A stretch of 64,000 nt of DNA from Bifidobacterium catenulatum subsp. kashiwanohense JCM 15439 = DSM 21854 (GCF_001042615.1 NZ_AP012327.1:186001-250000); one strand, 5' to 3'. Positions 43,598 to 52,708 are shown, counted from the first letter of the stretch. Numbers and translations: made by a program. The notes: a model not told the origin generated them from the sequence alone.

Positions 43598-45247
43598 ATG
43601 ATTATCAAAGGTGTTGGCATTGGTCGCGGTGTTGCAGTCGGCCCGGTCATCCGTATGGCGCAGCCACTGCCGGAACCGTCGGACGCTCCGCGTGCGGAAG
43701 GCATTGCTGCCGAAAGCGAAATCGCCCGCGTTGAAAAGTCCCTCGCACTGGTGAACGCCGACCTGAACCGTCGTGCCGAAGAGGCCGCCAATGGTGACGA
43801 AGGTGCCAAGCAGGCCGCTCCGATTCTGCAGGCCATCTCCATGTTCGCTTCCGATCCGTCGCTGGCTGAATCCATCAAGGGTCTGATTCAGCAGGGTAAG
43901 ACCGCCGAACGTGCGGTGCTCGAAGGCTTCGCCGCAGTGGAAGACATGTTCCGTGCCATCGGTGGCTATCAGGCTGAGCGTGCCGCCGATCTGCACGATG
44001 TCGGACAGCGCGTGATCGCCGACCTTATGGGCGCTCCCGCTCCGGGCTTGCCGCAGAGCGAAACCCCGTTCGTGCTCGTCGCCGAAGATCTTTCCCCCGC
44101 TGATACCGCGGCGCTCGACATGAGCAAGACCCTCGCCATCGTCACCTCGCAGGGCGGCCCGACCTCGCACACCGCTATTCTGGCGCGCGCTCGTGGCATT
44201 GTGGCGGTTGTTTCCGCAGCTGAAGCCGAAACCCTGACCGACGGCACTACCGTGGTCGTGAACGCGGCCAAGGGTGAACTTGTCGTTGACCCGACCGAAG
44301 AGGAGATCGCCGCAGCCGAAGCCGCCAAGTCCCGCGCGGCCGCAGCCAAGGAACTGCGCGGCAATCCGGGCTCCACCAAGGACGGCCACCTCATTCCGCT
44401 GCTCGCCAACGTGGGCAAGCCGGCCGACGCAGCTAAGGCGCTGGAATATGGCGCTGAAGGCGTTGGTCTGTTCCGTACTGAATTCCTGTTCATCGGCAAC
44501 TCCGAGCCGCCGACCGTCGAAGAGCAGACCCGCGCTTACACCGAGCTGTTGAGCCAGTTCCCGGGCAAGAAGGTCGTGATTCGTATGCTCGATGCCGGCG
44601 CTGACAAGCCGCTGCCGTTCCTCACTCCGGAAGACGAGCCGAATCCGGCTCTCGGCCTGCGCGGTCTGCGCACCCTGCGCGCCCACATGGACGTGCTCGA
44701 AGGCCAGCTCAAGGCGCTCGCCGCAGCCGATGCCGCCACCGACGCGAACCTGTGGGTCATGGCCCCGATGGTTGCCGACCAGCATGAGGCTGACTATTTC
44801 GTGAAGCTTGGCAAGAGCTTCGGTCTGAAGTTCGTGGGTGCGATGGCTGAAGTGCCGTCGATCGCGCTTATGGCCGATAAGGTGGCCGACGTGGCCGACT
44901 TCGTGTCGATCGGCACCAACGATCTGACCCAGTACACGCTGGCCGCCGACCGTACGCTCGGTTCCGTTGCCAACTATCAGACCGCCTGGCATCCGGCGGT
45001 GCTGCGTGCCATCAAGATGATCTGCGACGCGGGCAACGCCAAGGGCATGCCGGTGGGCGTGTGCGGCGAGGCCGCTGCCGATCCGGACTTGGCCGTAGTG
45101 CTGGCCGGTCTTGGCGTGAACTCCCTGTCCATGACTCCGGTGGCACTCGACGACGTGCGTGCCTCCCTTGCCGAAGTCACCTTCGAAGAGGCTCAGGCCC
45201 GTGCCGAAGCCGCCCTTAACGGCGACTTCTACCACCCGGCCAACTGA
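43598..45247 (+). CDS. ptsI: PTS enzyme I (phosphoenolpyruvate-protein phosphotransferase)
   Basis: A 549-residue enzyme I that transfers phosphate from PEP to HPr. The N-terminus has GVGIGRGVAVGPV, the active His is in GGPTSHTAILARARGI, and the PEP-binding barrel has EGVGLFRTEFLF, MLDAGADKPLPFL and VGVCGEAAADP. The catalytic Cys lies in that last motif. AAAGGAG at 43586-43592 sets the start at 43598; the open frame to 43433 crosses the promoter. It is monocistronic and divergent from ptsH, not in the usual ptsHI order. Confidence 0.97.
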   Translation: MIIKGVGIGRGVAVGPVIRMAQPLPEPSDAPRAEGIAAESEIARVEKSLALVNADLNRRAEEAANGDEGAKQAAPILQAISMFASDPSLAESIKGLIQQGKTAERAVLEGFAAVEDMFRAIGGYQAERAADLHDVGQRVIADLMGAPAPGLPQSETPFVLVAEDLSPADTAALDMSKTLAIVTSQGGPTSHTAILARARGIVAVVSAAEAETLTDGTTVVVNAAKGELVVDPTEEEIAAAEAAKSRAAAAKELRGNPGSTKDGHLIPLLANVGKPADAAKALEYGAEGVGLFRTEFLFIGNSEPPTVEEQTRAYTELLSQFPGKKVVIRMLDAGADKPLPFLTPEDEPNPALGLRGLRTLRAHMDVLEGQLKALAAADAATDANLWVMAPMVADQHEADYFVKLGKSFGLKFVGAMAEVPSIALMADKVADVADFVSIGTNDLTQYTLAADRTLGSVANYQTAWHPAVLRAIKMICDAGNAKGMPVGVCGEAAADPDLAVVLAGLGVNSLSMTPVALDDVRASLAEVTFEEAQARAEAALNGDFYHPAN

Positions 45248-45327
45248 GCCGTACTAGCTGTGCCTATCGCCTGTAACGCCTTGTTTTTCAAGCGATGTGA
45301 GGTCTGATAGGCCCTGTTTCCCGGACC

Positions 45328-45375
45328 GACCCCTGCCCGCGTGCCCCACAGGCTCGCCGCAGGGGTCGTTTCGTT
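45328..45375 (+). terminator. Terminator of ptsI
   Basis: GACCCCTGC (45328-45336) and GCAGGGGTC (45359-45367), 9 bp, followed by GTTTCGTT. Confidence 0.75.
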
Positions 45376-45438
45376 ATGTTTCGTTATGCCGTCAATTGAA
45401 ACCTTGTATGAGTCAGACGCTTGAGGGATACTGGGTGC

Positions 45439-45996
45439 ATGAAGATTTCCGCAGATTTCACCGTCATTCCCGACGCGTTTGCCAAGGCGGCGCCGCCTGA
45501 GAACTGCATCGACGGTACGCCGATTGTTTCCTTCCCCTTCTACATTGATGCGCTTGATCCTGCAGTGCAGTTCCTGCATTGGGAATTCGTTGATCCGGAT
45601 TCAATTCCGGTATGCGGTTTCCAGTGGAATCATTGGTCCCTCGCGAACCTGCCCGTGGATGCGCTGATGTACGATTTCAACGATTCTCACGCGCTCGCGA
45701 TTCCGGCTGATTTCTCGCGCACGGTTTCCGCGATGATTCCTGAAACGGTTCAGGGACGCACGTCCGCCGCCTCGCCGTTGCTGCAGGGCCGCAGCAGTGA
45801 TCCCGCAGTGACGATGCGTTACAACGGTCCATATCCGCCAGATCAGGATCATGACTACTATCTGCATGTGTGGGGTACCACGGCTCCGCTCGCCGGCCTC
45901 AATCAGGGATTCTGGCTCAACGAAATGGAACGTGCGCTGCGTACTTCCGGTACAATCGTTGATCAGGGCGCTATTTTCCTCACTGGAAAAGCCTGA
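45439..45996 (+). CDS. YbhB/YbcL-type PEBP (Raf kinase inhibitor-like) protein
   Basis: A 185-residue phosphatidylethanolamine-binding-protein fold. The two signatures are DPDSIPVCGFQWNHW and YNGPYPPDQDHDYYLHVW, which form the anion pocket. There is no signal peptide, so it is cytoplasmic. The bacterial role is not settled. The start at 45439 (MKISADFTVIPD) is preceded by GAGGGATA. The pepD-like gene follows 132 bp later with its own promoter signals. Confidence 0.88.
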   Translation: MKISADFTVIPDAFAKAAPPENCIDGTPIVSFPFYIDALDPAVQFLHWEFVDPDSIPVCGFQWNHWSLANLPVDALMYDFNDSHALAIPADFSRTVSAMIPETVQGRTSAASPLLQGRSSDPAVTMRYNGPYPPDQDHDYYLHVWGTTAPLAGLNQGFWLNEMERALRTSGTIVDQGAIFLTGKA

Positions 45997-46031
45997 TTTG
46001 TGAAAGAGGATCTCAAGTAAGGCCAGAAATT

Positions 46032-46073
46032 TGATTTCCGCAACAATATAACGATATAAAGATGCGGAAATCA
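46032..46073. repeat. 10-bp inverted repeat between the PEBP and dipeptidase genes
   Basis: TGATTTCCGC (46032-46041) and GCGGAAATCA (46064-46073) are perfect complements with a 22-nt A/T-rich loop. No T run follows on either strand, so a terminator is only one possibility. Confidence 0.6.
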
Positions 46074-46096
46074 GAAATATATCCGACGAAAACGTA

Positions 46097-46125
46097 TTGA
46101 CAATAATCGAAAGGATTGCTGAATA
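46097..46125 (+). promoter_or_regulatory. Promoter of the C69 dipeptidase gene
   Basis: TTGACA (46097-46102), 17 nt, TGAATA (46120-46125). The ATG follows at 46129. If this promoter is used the mRNA would be leaderless; AAGGA at 46111-46115 would serve a longer transcript. Confidence 0.5.
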
Positions 46126-46128
46126 ATT

Positions 46129-47721
46129 ATGGCGTGCACCACGATTTTGGTTGGCAAAGACGCAAGTTATGACGGATCGACCATCATCGCCCGTAATGAA
46201 GATAGTGCAAATGGTGAGTTTTGCCCGAAGCGCTTCATCGTAGTCAAGCCTGAAGATCAGCCGCGCAAGTACAAGAGCGTGCTTTCGCATGTTGAAATCG
46301 ATCTTCCTGACAATCCGCTGCAGTATACGGCTGTGCCGAATGCCGATCCGAAGGAAGGCATTTGGGGCGAAGCTGGCGTGAACGAAGCGAACGTTGCCAT
46401 GAGCGCCACCGAAACGCTCACCACCAATGAGCGTGTGCTCGGTGCCGATCCGTTCGTGGAACTCACGCCGGCCAAAGGCAAGGAAGGCGAAGAGGGCTAT
46501 GAGCCGGAAGTCGCCGGTGGCATTGGCGAAGAGGATTTCCTTACTCTCGTGCTGCCGTACGTCACCACCGCCCGTGAGGGTGTGGAACGTTTGGGCGCTC
46601 TGCTTGAGGAGTATGGCACGTATGAGATGAACGGCGTTGCTTTCTCCGACGTCGACGAGATCTGGTGGCTGGAAACCGTTGGCGGCCATCATTGGATCGC
46701 CAAGCGTGTGCCGGACGAAGCGTATGTGACCATGCCGAACCAGCTGGGCATTGACGAATTTGATCTTGAAGATGCGCTTGGCGAGCAGGAGGACCACATG
46801 TGCTCCGCCGATCTGGCCGAGTTCATCGAACGCAACCATCTTGACCTGTCGGTGGAGAATTCCACTCCGTTCAACCCGCGTGACGCGTTCGGCTCCCACT
46901 CCGATTCCGACCACGTGTACAACACTCCGCGTGCCTGGTACATGCAGCGTTTCCTTAACCCGTACGACGAGCAGTGGGATGGTCAGGATGCCGACCACAA
47001 GCCGGTTTCCGACGATATTCCGTGGGCTCGCCAGCCGGAACGCAAAATCACCATCGAAGATGTGAAGTATGTGCTGAGCTCCCACTATCAGGGCACTCCG
47101 TACGATCCGTATGGAAAGCTTGGCGACCAGCGCACCCGCCACATGTTCCGCCCGATCGGCATCAACCGTCAGAGCCAGCTTGCGGTGATGCAGATCCGCC
47201 CGTACCGCCCGCAGGTGAGCCGTGCGATCCAGTGGATCGCCTATGGTTCCAATCCGTTCAACACGCTCGTGCCGTTCTTCCCGAACGTCAACTCCACGCC
47301 GAAGTATTTGGAAGACACCACCACGCGCGTCACGTCCGAAAACTTCTATTGGGAGAACCGCATCATCGCGGCCCTGTGCGATTCCAGCTTCGCCGACACC
47401 GCCAACGCCGTGGAACGCTATCAGGAGAAGACCGGCGCGATGGGCCACCGCATGGTTGCCTCTACCGACGAGCAGATCGAACGTTTGGTGGGTGACGTGA
47501 CCGACGAATTCGATGCGGAAGACGAAATCGGCGATGTTCAGCCTATGGAACCGGATGAAATCATCGAAGCCGTGCGCAACGGCGAAGCCCGTGAAATCCT
47601 TGCCGCAGCCAACGAGACCATGGCCGCGCAGCTCAAGGAGGAAACCGACAAGCTTCTTGATTCCGTGCTGTACACCGCCAGCATGAACATGAAGAACGGC
47701 TTCCACATGTCGGACTTCTAA
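46129..47721 (+). CDS. pepD: C69-family dipeptidase
   Basis: A 530-residue Ntn-type dipeptidase of family C69. The product starts [20 protein letters not shown]; after removal of the first two residues Cys3 would be the nucleophile. [16 protein letters not shown] and [18 protein letters not shown] are family motifs. It splits a wide range of dipeptides in the cytoplasm and supports peptide use. Length is normal. It is monocistronic; formate-tetrahydrofolate ligase follows 105 bp later. Confidence 0.93.
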   Translation: MACTTILVGKDASYDGSTIIARNEDSANGEFCPKRFIVVKPEDQPRKYKSVLSHVEIDLPDNPLQYTAVPNADPKEGIWGEAGVNEANVAMSATETLTTNERVLGADPFVELTPAKGKEGEEGYEPEVAGGIGEEDFLTLVLPYVTTAREGVERLGALLEEYGTYEMNGVAFSDVDEIWWLETVGGHHWIAKRVPDEAYVTMPNQLGIDEFDLEDALGEQEDHMCSADLAEFIERNHLDLSVENSTPFNPRDAFGSHSDSDHVYNTPRAWYMQRFLNPYDEQWDGQDADHKPVSDDIPWARQPERKITIEDVKYVLSSHYQGTPYDPYGKLGDQRTRHMFRPIGINRQSQLAVMQIRPYRPQVSRAIQWIAYGSNPFNTLVPFFPNVNSTPKYLEDTTTRVTSENFYWENRIIAALCDSSFADTANAVERYQEKTGAMGHRMVASTDEQIERLVGDVTDEFDAEDEIGDVQPMEPDEIIEAVRNGEAREILAAANETMAAQLKEETDKLLDSVLYTASMNMKNGFHMSDF

Positions 47722-47826
47722 AATCTCACTATTCGGCTCTCGTGACCACGTTGCGGGAGCCAATTATTTTCCGCAATACAACATCGTTAGAATGACGTGC
47801 ATTCCAATTTGAAGAAAGGAACCCCA

Positions 47827-49344
47827 GTGACCAGCATTGAGGATTTCACCAGCCAGTACGGCTTGGTGCAGAAGATTGATGCGTTCGGCTATCTCGATTA
47901 TTTGAAGAATGATCCGGATGCTCCACGCAAGCATGGCAAGGTCGTGCTCGTCACCGCCGATACTCCGCTGAAGGCGTCTCGCGGCGAGGGCAAGACCACC
48001 ACCACGATCGCGCTGATCGACGCGTTGCGTGAGCGTGGCATTGATGCGGCCGCAGTGCTCCGTCAGCCGAGCATGGGCATTACCGCTGCCGGTTCCAAGG
48101 GTGGCGCTTCGGGCGGCGGCAAGGCTTCCCTGACCCACCCTGAGCTGATCGACTGGGGTCTGTGCGGCGAAATGGGCGCTATCGAAGCGGCCCAGAACCT
48201 GCTGGTTTCCTTCGCTGAGAAGGCCATCGACGACGGCAAGCTGGACACCATTCTCGTGCCGCGCGTCTCCGAAGTGCCGTCCCGTTCCCTGCGCCAGATC
48301 GCAGTGGACCGTGGCAAGGGCGACGTGGCTGAGCGCGTGGTACTCACTCCGACCTGCGAGCTCATGCAGATTGTGGTGCTCTCTCGTTCCATGGATGAGA
48401 TCGCCGATCGTGTTTCCAAGATGATTGCCGGTACGAAGGACGGTAAGGCCGTTACATTCGGTGAATTCGTTGATTTGTGGCGTATTACCGGCATTCTTTC
48501 CGATGCGGTGAAGCCGGCGAAGACGGAAACGGTGAATGGTTCTCCCGTGTATGTGCACGGCGGTCCGTTCGCGAACGTGTCTATCGGTATTCCGACGCTG
48601 GTTTCCGTGGAAATGGCGTGCGCTCTGCACGACGTGGTGATTGTTGAGGCTGGTTACGGTACTGATGCGGGCGCTCAGAAGTGGCTTGACATTGCTTGCC
48701 GCGAGTATGGCGCACAGTGGCCGTCCGCTGCGATTGTGGTGACTCGTGCTTCCACTTGGCGTGACGATCCGGCGCTCGCTTGGCGTTACCCGTTCCATGT
48801 GCAGCGCTTGGAAGGTCTGGATATTCCTACGTTCCCGCTGATTAACCTGTGGGATGGCGAAGACGATCAGATTCCGGCTTTGCAGCAGACCGCCAAGGAT
48901 CTGGAGTTCCGTGAACCGATTATCGGCAACCTGTATCGTGACGGCGGCAATGCGCTCGCCCCGCAGCTTGACGCGTTTGTTGACGCGGTGGTGAACGGTT
49001 CCATGCCGGCCACGCCGCACAGCCGCAAGGGTATGGCTCTGGTGGAGAACGTGCGTTGGGTTGCCGAAAACGCGTACGGTGTGCCGGCGGACCGTGTGAT
49101 TCTGAAGGACGGTTTTGCTGAATCGCTTAATAAGGCGATGGACCTGTGCGCCAGCGCCGACGTTGACTTCGGTTCGCTCGCGCTGGTTGCGGTGAAGTCT
49201 CCGGCCACGATGACTGACAACGATTCTGCTCCGGCTGAGGAGCGTACGGTTACGTTGAAGAAGGTTGAGGTGCATTCCGGTGCCGGTTTGGTGCATGTGA
49301 ATCTCACCACTTCGCTGACTACGCCGATGCCGAAGATCGTGTGA
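47827..49344 (+). CDS. fhs: Formate-tetrahydrofolate ligase
   Basis: A 505-residue ATP-dependent ligase that makes 10-formyl-tetrahydrofolate for purine synthesis. The P-loop lies in SRGEGKTTTTIALIDAL, followed by RQPSMGITAAGSKGG and KWLDIACREYG. It is a little shorter than most members (about 550). GAAAGGA precedes a GTG start at 47827 (MTSIEDFTSQYG); a GTG at 47797 is less likely. A terminator follows, and then the duplicated tail of the tautomerase gene. Confidence 0.93.
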   Translation: MTSIEDFTSQYGLVQKIDAFGYLDYLKNDPDAPRKHGKVVLVTADTPLKASRGEGKTTTTIALIDALRERGIDAAAVLRQPSMGITAAGSKGGASGGGKASLTHPELIDWGLCGEMGAIEAAQNLLVSFAEKAIDDGKLDTILVPRVSEVPSRSLRQIAVDRGKGDVAERVVLTPTCELMQIVVLSRSMDEIADRVSKMIAGTKDGKAVTFGEFVDLWRITGILSDAVKPAKTETVNGSPVYVHGGPFANVSIGIPTLVSVEMACALHDVVIVEAGYGTDAGAQKWLDIACREYGAQWPSAAIVVTRASTWRDDPALAWRYPFHVQRLEGLDIPTFPLINLWDGEDDQIPALQQTAKDLEFREPIIGNLYRDGGNALAPQLDAFVDAVVNGSMPATPHSRKGMALVENVRWVAENAYGVPADRVILKDGFAESLNKAMDLCASADVDFGSLALVAVKSPATMTDNDSAPAEERTVTLKKVEVHSGAGLVHVNLTTSLTTPMPKIV

Positions 49345-49378
49345 TAAACGAGTCGTAGCGTTCTGATTGCAACGTTTT

Positions 49379-49420
49379 AGGGCGGCCGCTTACGTATATA
49401 CGTAGGTGGTCGCCCTTTTT
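49379..49420. terminator. Terminator of fhs
   Basis: AGGGCGGCC pairs with GGTCGCCCT with an inner ACGTATATACGT palindrome, followed by TTTTT on the plus strand. Confidence 0.8.
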
Positions 49421-49471
49421 GCACCCTAATTTTGGCGGTTTCTAGCGAACGTCGCAACGCCATGACCTCGC

Positions 49472-49505
49472 AGGAACGGTGGTAACTTCGTCAGAAGTTG
49501 TCGCC
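49472..49505 (+). repeat. 34-bp direct repeat, copy 1 (stray tautomerase 3' end)
   Basis: Starts AGGAACGGTGG and ends GTTGTCGCC. It differs from 49581-49614 at two positions. It corresponds to the last codons and stop of the tautomerase gene but is detached from it. It contains AACTTCGTCAGAAGTT, a 6-bp stem with a 4-nt loop. Confidence 0.9.
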
Positions 49506-49580
49506 CCGAACCGTGAGGCGGGAAACACGGTGTGTTTCCCGTAGGTGAGGTGAGAGGTTCGCAATATGGGCGAACCCCGA
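49506..49580. repeat. 75-bp structured spacer between the two 34-bp repeats
   Basis: Contains a perfect hairpin at 49520-49540 (arms GGGAAACAC and GTGTTTCCC, 3-nt loop) and a second at about 49556-49576 (arms GGTTCGC and GCGAACC). No coding frame is seen. Confidence 0.75.
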
Positions 49581-49614
49581 AGGAACGATGGTAACTTCGT
49601 CAGAAGTTGCCGCC
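49581..49614 (+). repeat. 34-bp direct repeat, copy 2 (tautomerase gene end)
   Basis: The copy that includes the true stop (TCA at 49600-49602 on the plus strand) of the tautomerase gene. The offset from copy 1 is 109 bp. Confidence 0.9.
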
Positions 49615-49947
49615 GTTCCAGCCCCAGTCGGTGGTGGCGGTGTAACGGATGTACGTGCGGTCGGCTGGAATGCCCAGTTCCTTCTCCAATGCGGCCATGA
49701 TCTGCTCGGTCAGCTTCTCCCAGGTGGAACCGGGCACGGAACGACCGAACACGTTCACTTCGACGTATGCGGCTGGCTTGGAATCGTCGCCGCCGAAATA
49801 AATCGGCATATTGTCTTCAAATGGGCACATCAGCCAGCCTTCGGACTTGCCGGGAACGGCGGTGATCGCCTTGCCGTATGCGGACTTCAGCGCCTCGCGC
49901 TGTTCGGCGGTGGTGGACACGGAAACATGGGTATGAATGACTGGCAT
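49600..49947 (-). CDS. MIF-like tautomerase
   Basis: A 115-residue protein of the tautomerase/MIF superfamily, with the size of macrophage migration inhibitory factor. It starts MPVIHTHVSVS, so Pro would be exposed as the catalytic N-terminal residue. GGDDSKPAAYVEVNVFG occupies the middle, and the end YIRYTATTDWGWNGGNF parallels the YINY...GWN.STF end of animal MIF. GGAGAGCATC precedes the ATG. It has no signal peptide. The natural substrate is unknown. The last codons lie in a 34-bp duplicated segment. Confidence 0.85.
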   Translation of the reverse strand: MPVIHTHVSVSTTAEQREALKSAYGKAITAVPGKSEGWLMCPFEDNMPIYFGGDDSKPAAYVEVNVFGRSVPGSTWEKLTEQIMAALEKELGIPADRTYIRYTATTDWGWNGGNF

Positions 49948-50097
49948 GATGCTCTCCTTGAATTGTTGAAATCAGCCTTTGCGGTTCACCTCCAGTCTAG
50001 GCGTCGAACGGCGCAGTCGGGGTGGTTGCGTGAGAAATTTTGGGCTTTGTCTGAATGGCTTCCAAGGTGGTCTGCGTGCGCGTGTTAAATATTCGTT

Positions 50098-50658
50098 GTG
50101 AGAAAACTGATTGAACAGCTTATGAAATTTGGCCTCGTTGGCGTAATCGCCTTCATTATCGACTGGGGCATTCTGAATCTTCTCGTCGGCGTATTCCGCA
50201 TGCACAACGTGCTCGCCGCAACCATCTCGTTCGTTATTTCCCTGATTTTCAACTATGTCGCCAGCATGAAACTGGTGTTCAAGCACCGTGACGACATGGC
50301 CCGCTGGATGGAAATCCTTATTTTCGTGATTGGCGCGCTGATCGGCCTGTTCATGAACGACGCCATTATTTGGATCTCCACGTATGGCATGAACCATGAT
50401 GCATACGTGTCACAGAGCACGGAATATCTGATCCGTACCAATGTCGGCAAGCTCATCGCAACCGCCGTAGTGATGGTGTGGAACTTCCTGACGCGCAAAT
50501 GGCTGCTCGACGATACGCATACCAACGCCATGAACCGTCTGCGCAAAGCCGACAACCGCCTGACTCCGGAGGAGTTGGAAGCCAAGTGGCAGAACAGCTT
50601 CTCGCACAAGCTTGGTATATGGTCGCTGGAGCACACTCCCAACGGCTGGCCCAAGTAG
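50098..50658 (+). CDS. GtrA-family membrane protein
   Basis: A 186-residue protein with four membrane helices (KFGLVGVIAFIIDWGILNLL in part; VLAATISFVISLIFNYV; IFVIGALIGLFMNDAIIW; KLIATAVVMVWNFLTRKWLL in part) and a charged C-terminal tail. GtrA proteins help move lipid-linked sugars across the membrane. The start is a GTG at 50098 (VRKLIEQLMKFG) with no Shine-Dalgarno; an internal ATG at 50119 would cut into the first helix. It is monocistronic, followed by two long hairpins. Confidence 0.82.
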   Translation: MRKLIEQLMKFGLVGVIAFIIDWGILNLLVGVFRMHNVLAATISFVISLIFNYVASMKLVFKHRDDMARWMEILIFVIGALIGLFMNDAIIWISTYGMNHDAYVSQSTEYLIRTNVGKLIATAVVMVWNFLTRKWLLDDTHTNAMNRLRKADNRLTPEELEAKWQNSFSHKLGIWSLEHTPNGWPK

Positions 50659-50677
50659 TCTTGAATTCGGAAAATCT

Positions 50678-50723
50678 GTCTGCACAACTCGGAAATTTGC
50701 CCCGATTTCCGAATTGTGCAGAC
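50678..50723. repeat. 19-bp inverted repeat after gtrA
   Basis: Arms 50678-50696 and 50705-50723 are complementary except for one G-T position, with an 8-nt loop (TTGCCCCG). No T run follows, so it may be an attenuator, an mRNA stabilising stem or a remnant palindromic element. Confidence 0.7.
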
Positions 50724-50746
50724 GTCCTGGCAGTCCTGAATATGAA

Positions 50747-50790
50747 AAGGCGGTGCCTCACACCTATACAAAGGTGTGAGGCACCGCCTT
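50747..50790. terminator. Perfect 19-bp stem between gtrA and the MFS gene
   Basis: Arms 50747-50765 and 50772-50790 are exact complements beginning AAGGCGGTGCC, with a 6-nt loop. The A and T at the base let it act in both directions for these convergent genes; the T run is short (TTCTCAT). Confidence 0.75.
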
Positions 50791-50823
50791 CTCATATGCT
50801 TTGCATGCTTTAAGCGCGAAAGG

Positions 50824-52248
50824 TCACACGCTTACGGTGGTGAGCATGGGCTGCTCAGTGGAGTCCTTGATCTGCTTGAAGCCGAACAGGGCGATCGCCA
50901 GCGAGGTGAGCGCCAAAGCCGTCACCACAATGAAACCACCGTGTGATCCCATACGGTCGATGAACTGGCCGGCAATCGCCGAACCGACGGAACCGCCGAT
51001 CGAGTTCATCGCACCCATCCAGGCCATGCCTTCGGTGAAGCGTGTGGGTGGCACCAAGTGCAGCATCAATTGGTTGCCGTTCACCCACGTTGGTGCTTGG
51101 CACACGCCGATGAACAGGTAGATGATCATGATCACCCACAGATGTTTGGCGAACATGAACGAGCCGATGCCTAGATCGACCACGGCAAGGCAGAAGTAGA
51201 AACGTTTCCACAGCGGAATCGTCCAATTCTTCGCACCATACACGAGTGCGCCAATCAGCGAACTGAACGAGAAACAGGCGAACACGAAACCCGTGTACTG
51301 CTTCATATTCGCTTCCGTAGCGAACGCGACGATCGAAATGCCGGCAGCCGACTGGAACGCACCCAAGCCAAACCATGTCACGCACACGGCAATCAGTCCC
51401 GGCCCCCAAATCGACTCCTTGCGCCCGGCATTCACATCCGCGGCGGCCTGATCCATGGCGGCCTGCACTTCCGCAGCCGTTTTGCCTTCGGAACGTGCTC
51501 GATCGCGAGCGTATTCGATTGCCGCTTCAGCCTGCAACGCCTTGGAACGGGCGGCTTCGCGCTCGCGGTATTCCTTGCGGGTCATGCCCGCTTCGCGAGC
51601 CAGCTGCGTCTGCGATTTCGGCTCGGTGGAAAGCTCAGTGAGGAACATGAGCGCGCCGACCACCACGCACACGCCGGTGAACGAGAACGCCAATAGGCCG
51701 GAAATCACGGCCAGCGTGGAGGCGAGCGGATTGCCGATCACCCACATGCATTCGTCGAACACGCCGGAAAGCGAAAGCGCACGGTTCGTTCTCTCCGTAT
51801 CGCCTTTAAGCAGCGTCGTCCAACGCTGACGGCTCATCGCGCCCCACGGCGGAATCGCCGCCATGAACGGCACGATGCAGAACAGAATCCATGAGGGCAC
51901 TCGCGCGGTGATGCAGGAAACCAGTGCGGTCGCTGCGATCATCCACACAATGATCGTCGGAATCGACACCTGGCGCTGGCCGAACTTATCAACCAACTTG
52001 CCAAGCACTGGGCTTGCAACGGCCAGCGCGATCGCCTGCACGGCCGTCAGTGCGCCTGCCAGCGAGTAATTGCCGTAATAATGCTGCACGGAAATCGTGA
52101 TTGTCATGCCGACCATCGGGAACGGCATGCATGCGATTACTGAACCGACCGAAAATCGGGCGGTGTGCGGTATGCGAAGAAGCTCCGCATACCCTCCGAA
52201 AAGACGTTGGCCGATGCTTTTGGCACCGGCGAGGACTGAATTGGTCAT
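50824..52248 (-). CDS. MFS transporter
   Basis: A 474-residue major facilitator with about 12 membrane helices. Recognisable parts are LGKLVDKFGQRQVSIP, the motif-A-like loop between helices 2 and 3, and ISGLLAFSFTGVCVVVGALMF in the sixth helix region. A long cytoplasmic loop between helices 6 and 7 is rich in Glu, Arg and Ala (REREAARSKALQAEAAIEY in part). The substrate is unknown; an efflux or sugar role is possible. AAAGGAGCGG lies before the ATG at 52248. A LacI-type palindrome lies 148 bp upstream. Confidence 0.85.
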   Translation of the reverse strand: MTNSVLAGAKSIGQRLFGGYAELLRIPHTARFSVGSVIACMPFPMVGMTITISVQHYYGNYSLAGALTAVQAIALAVASPVLGKLVDKFGQRQVSIPTIIVWMIAATALVSCITARVPSWILFCIVPFMAAIPPWGAMSRQRWTTLLKGDTERTNRALSLSGVFDECMWVIGNPLASTLAVISGLLAFSFTGVCVVVGALMFLTELSTEPKSQTQLAREAGMTRKEYREREAARSKALQAEAAIEYARDRARSEGKTAAEVQAAMDQAAADVNAGRKESIWGPGLIAVCVTWFGLGAFQSAAGISIVAFATEANMKQYTGFVFACFSFSSLIGALVYGAKNWTIPLWKRFYFCLAVVDLGIGSFMFAKHLWVIMIIYLFIGVCQAPTWVNGNQLMLHLVPPTRFTEGMAWMGAMNSIGGSVGSAIAGQFIDRMGSHGGFIVVTALALTSLAIALFGFKQIKDSTEQPMLTTVSV

Positions 52249-52708
52249 GTTTTGCCGCTCCTTTCTGCTCACGGTTGGTGCTTGCATCCGCCGCTTTGCG
52301 TTGCCGCAGACCGCTTGATATACCCTTGTTCTGCCTTGATTGTTTTTCTGTTGTTTTCTCTCCAGTCCCAGTCTCTCTCTTCAACCTTGCTTGAACGTCA
52401 ATCGATTGACGCTTCGGCGTGTTGCATAGGGGGTGGAGATTGGTTGTGTGTCATTTTCTTGACTTAGACAACTTTATGCGGAGGTACTGTCGCAACACGC
52501 GGTACATTGAGGTTGGCAGACATAATTCGATTGGCTATTTTGTAAGTACTCAACACACGTTCACTTGGTGGGCGAAAAGATGTTTGGCGGGCGAAAGACG
52601 GTTGTTGCAAAATGGTTACGCAACGCTTCTAAAGCTTGCGATTGCAGGATTTTCGTTCCATCGGTCAACGTCAGCAGTCCGGCAGCATCTTGCGGAAAGG
52701 CGGTAGGG
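52249..52708. other. 460-bp divergent control region between the MFS and histidine phosphatase genes
   Basis: Contains the LacI-type palindrome listed separately. The minus-strand side is T/C-rich (52320-52385). No gene is visible: the plus-strand frame that runs in from 52565 has no ribosome binding site before 52709. Confidence 0.5.
52396..52411. promoter_or_regulatory. LacI-type operator upstream of the MFS gene
   Basis: CGTCAATCGATTGACG is a perfect 16-bp palindrome with the central CG typical of LacI-family operators. It lies between the divergent MFS and phosphatase genes, nearer the MFS side. Confidence 0.6.
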
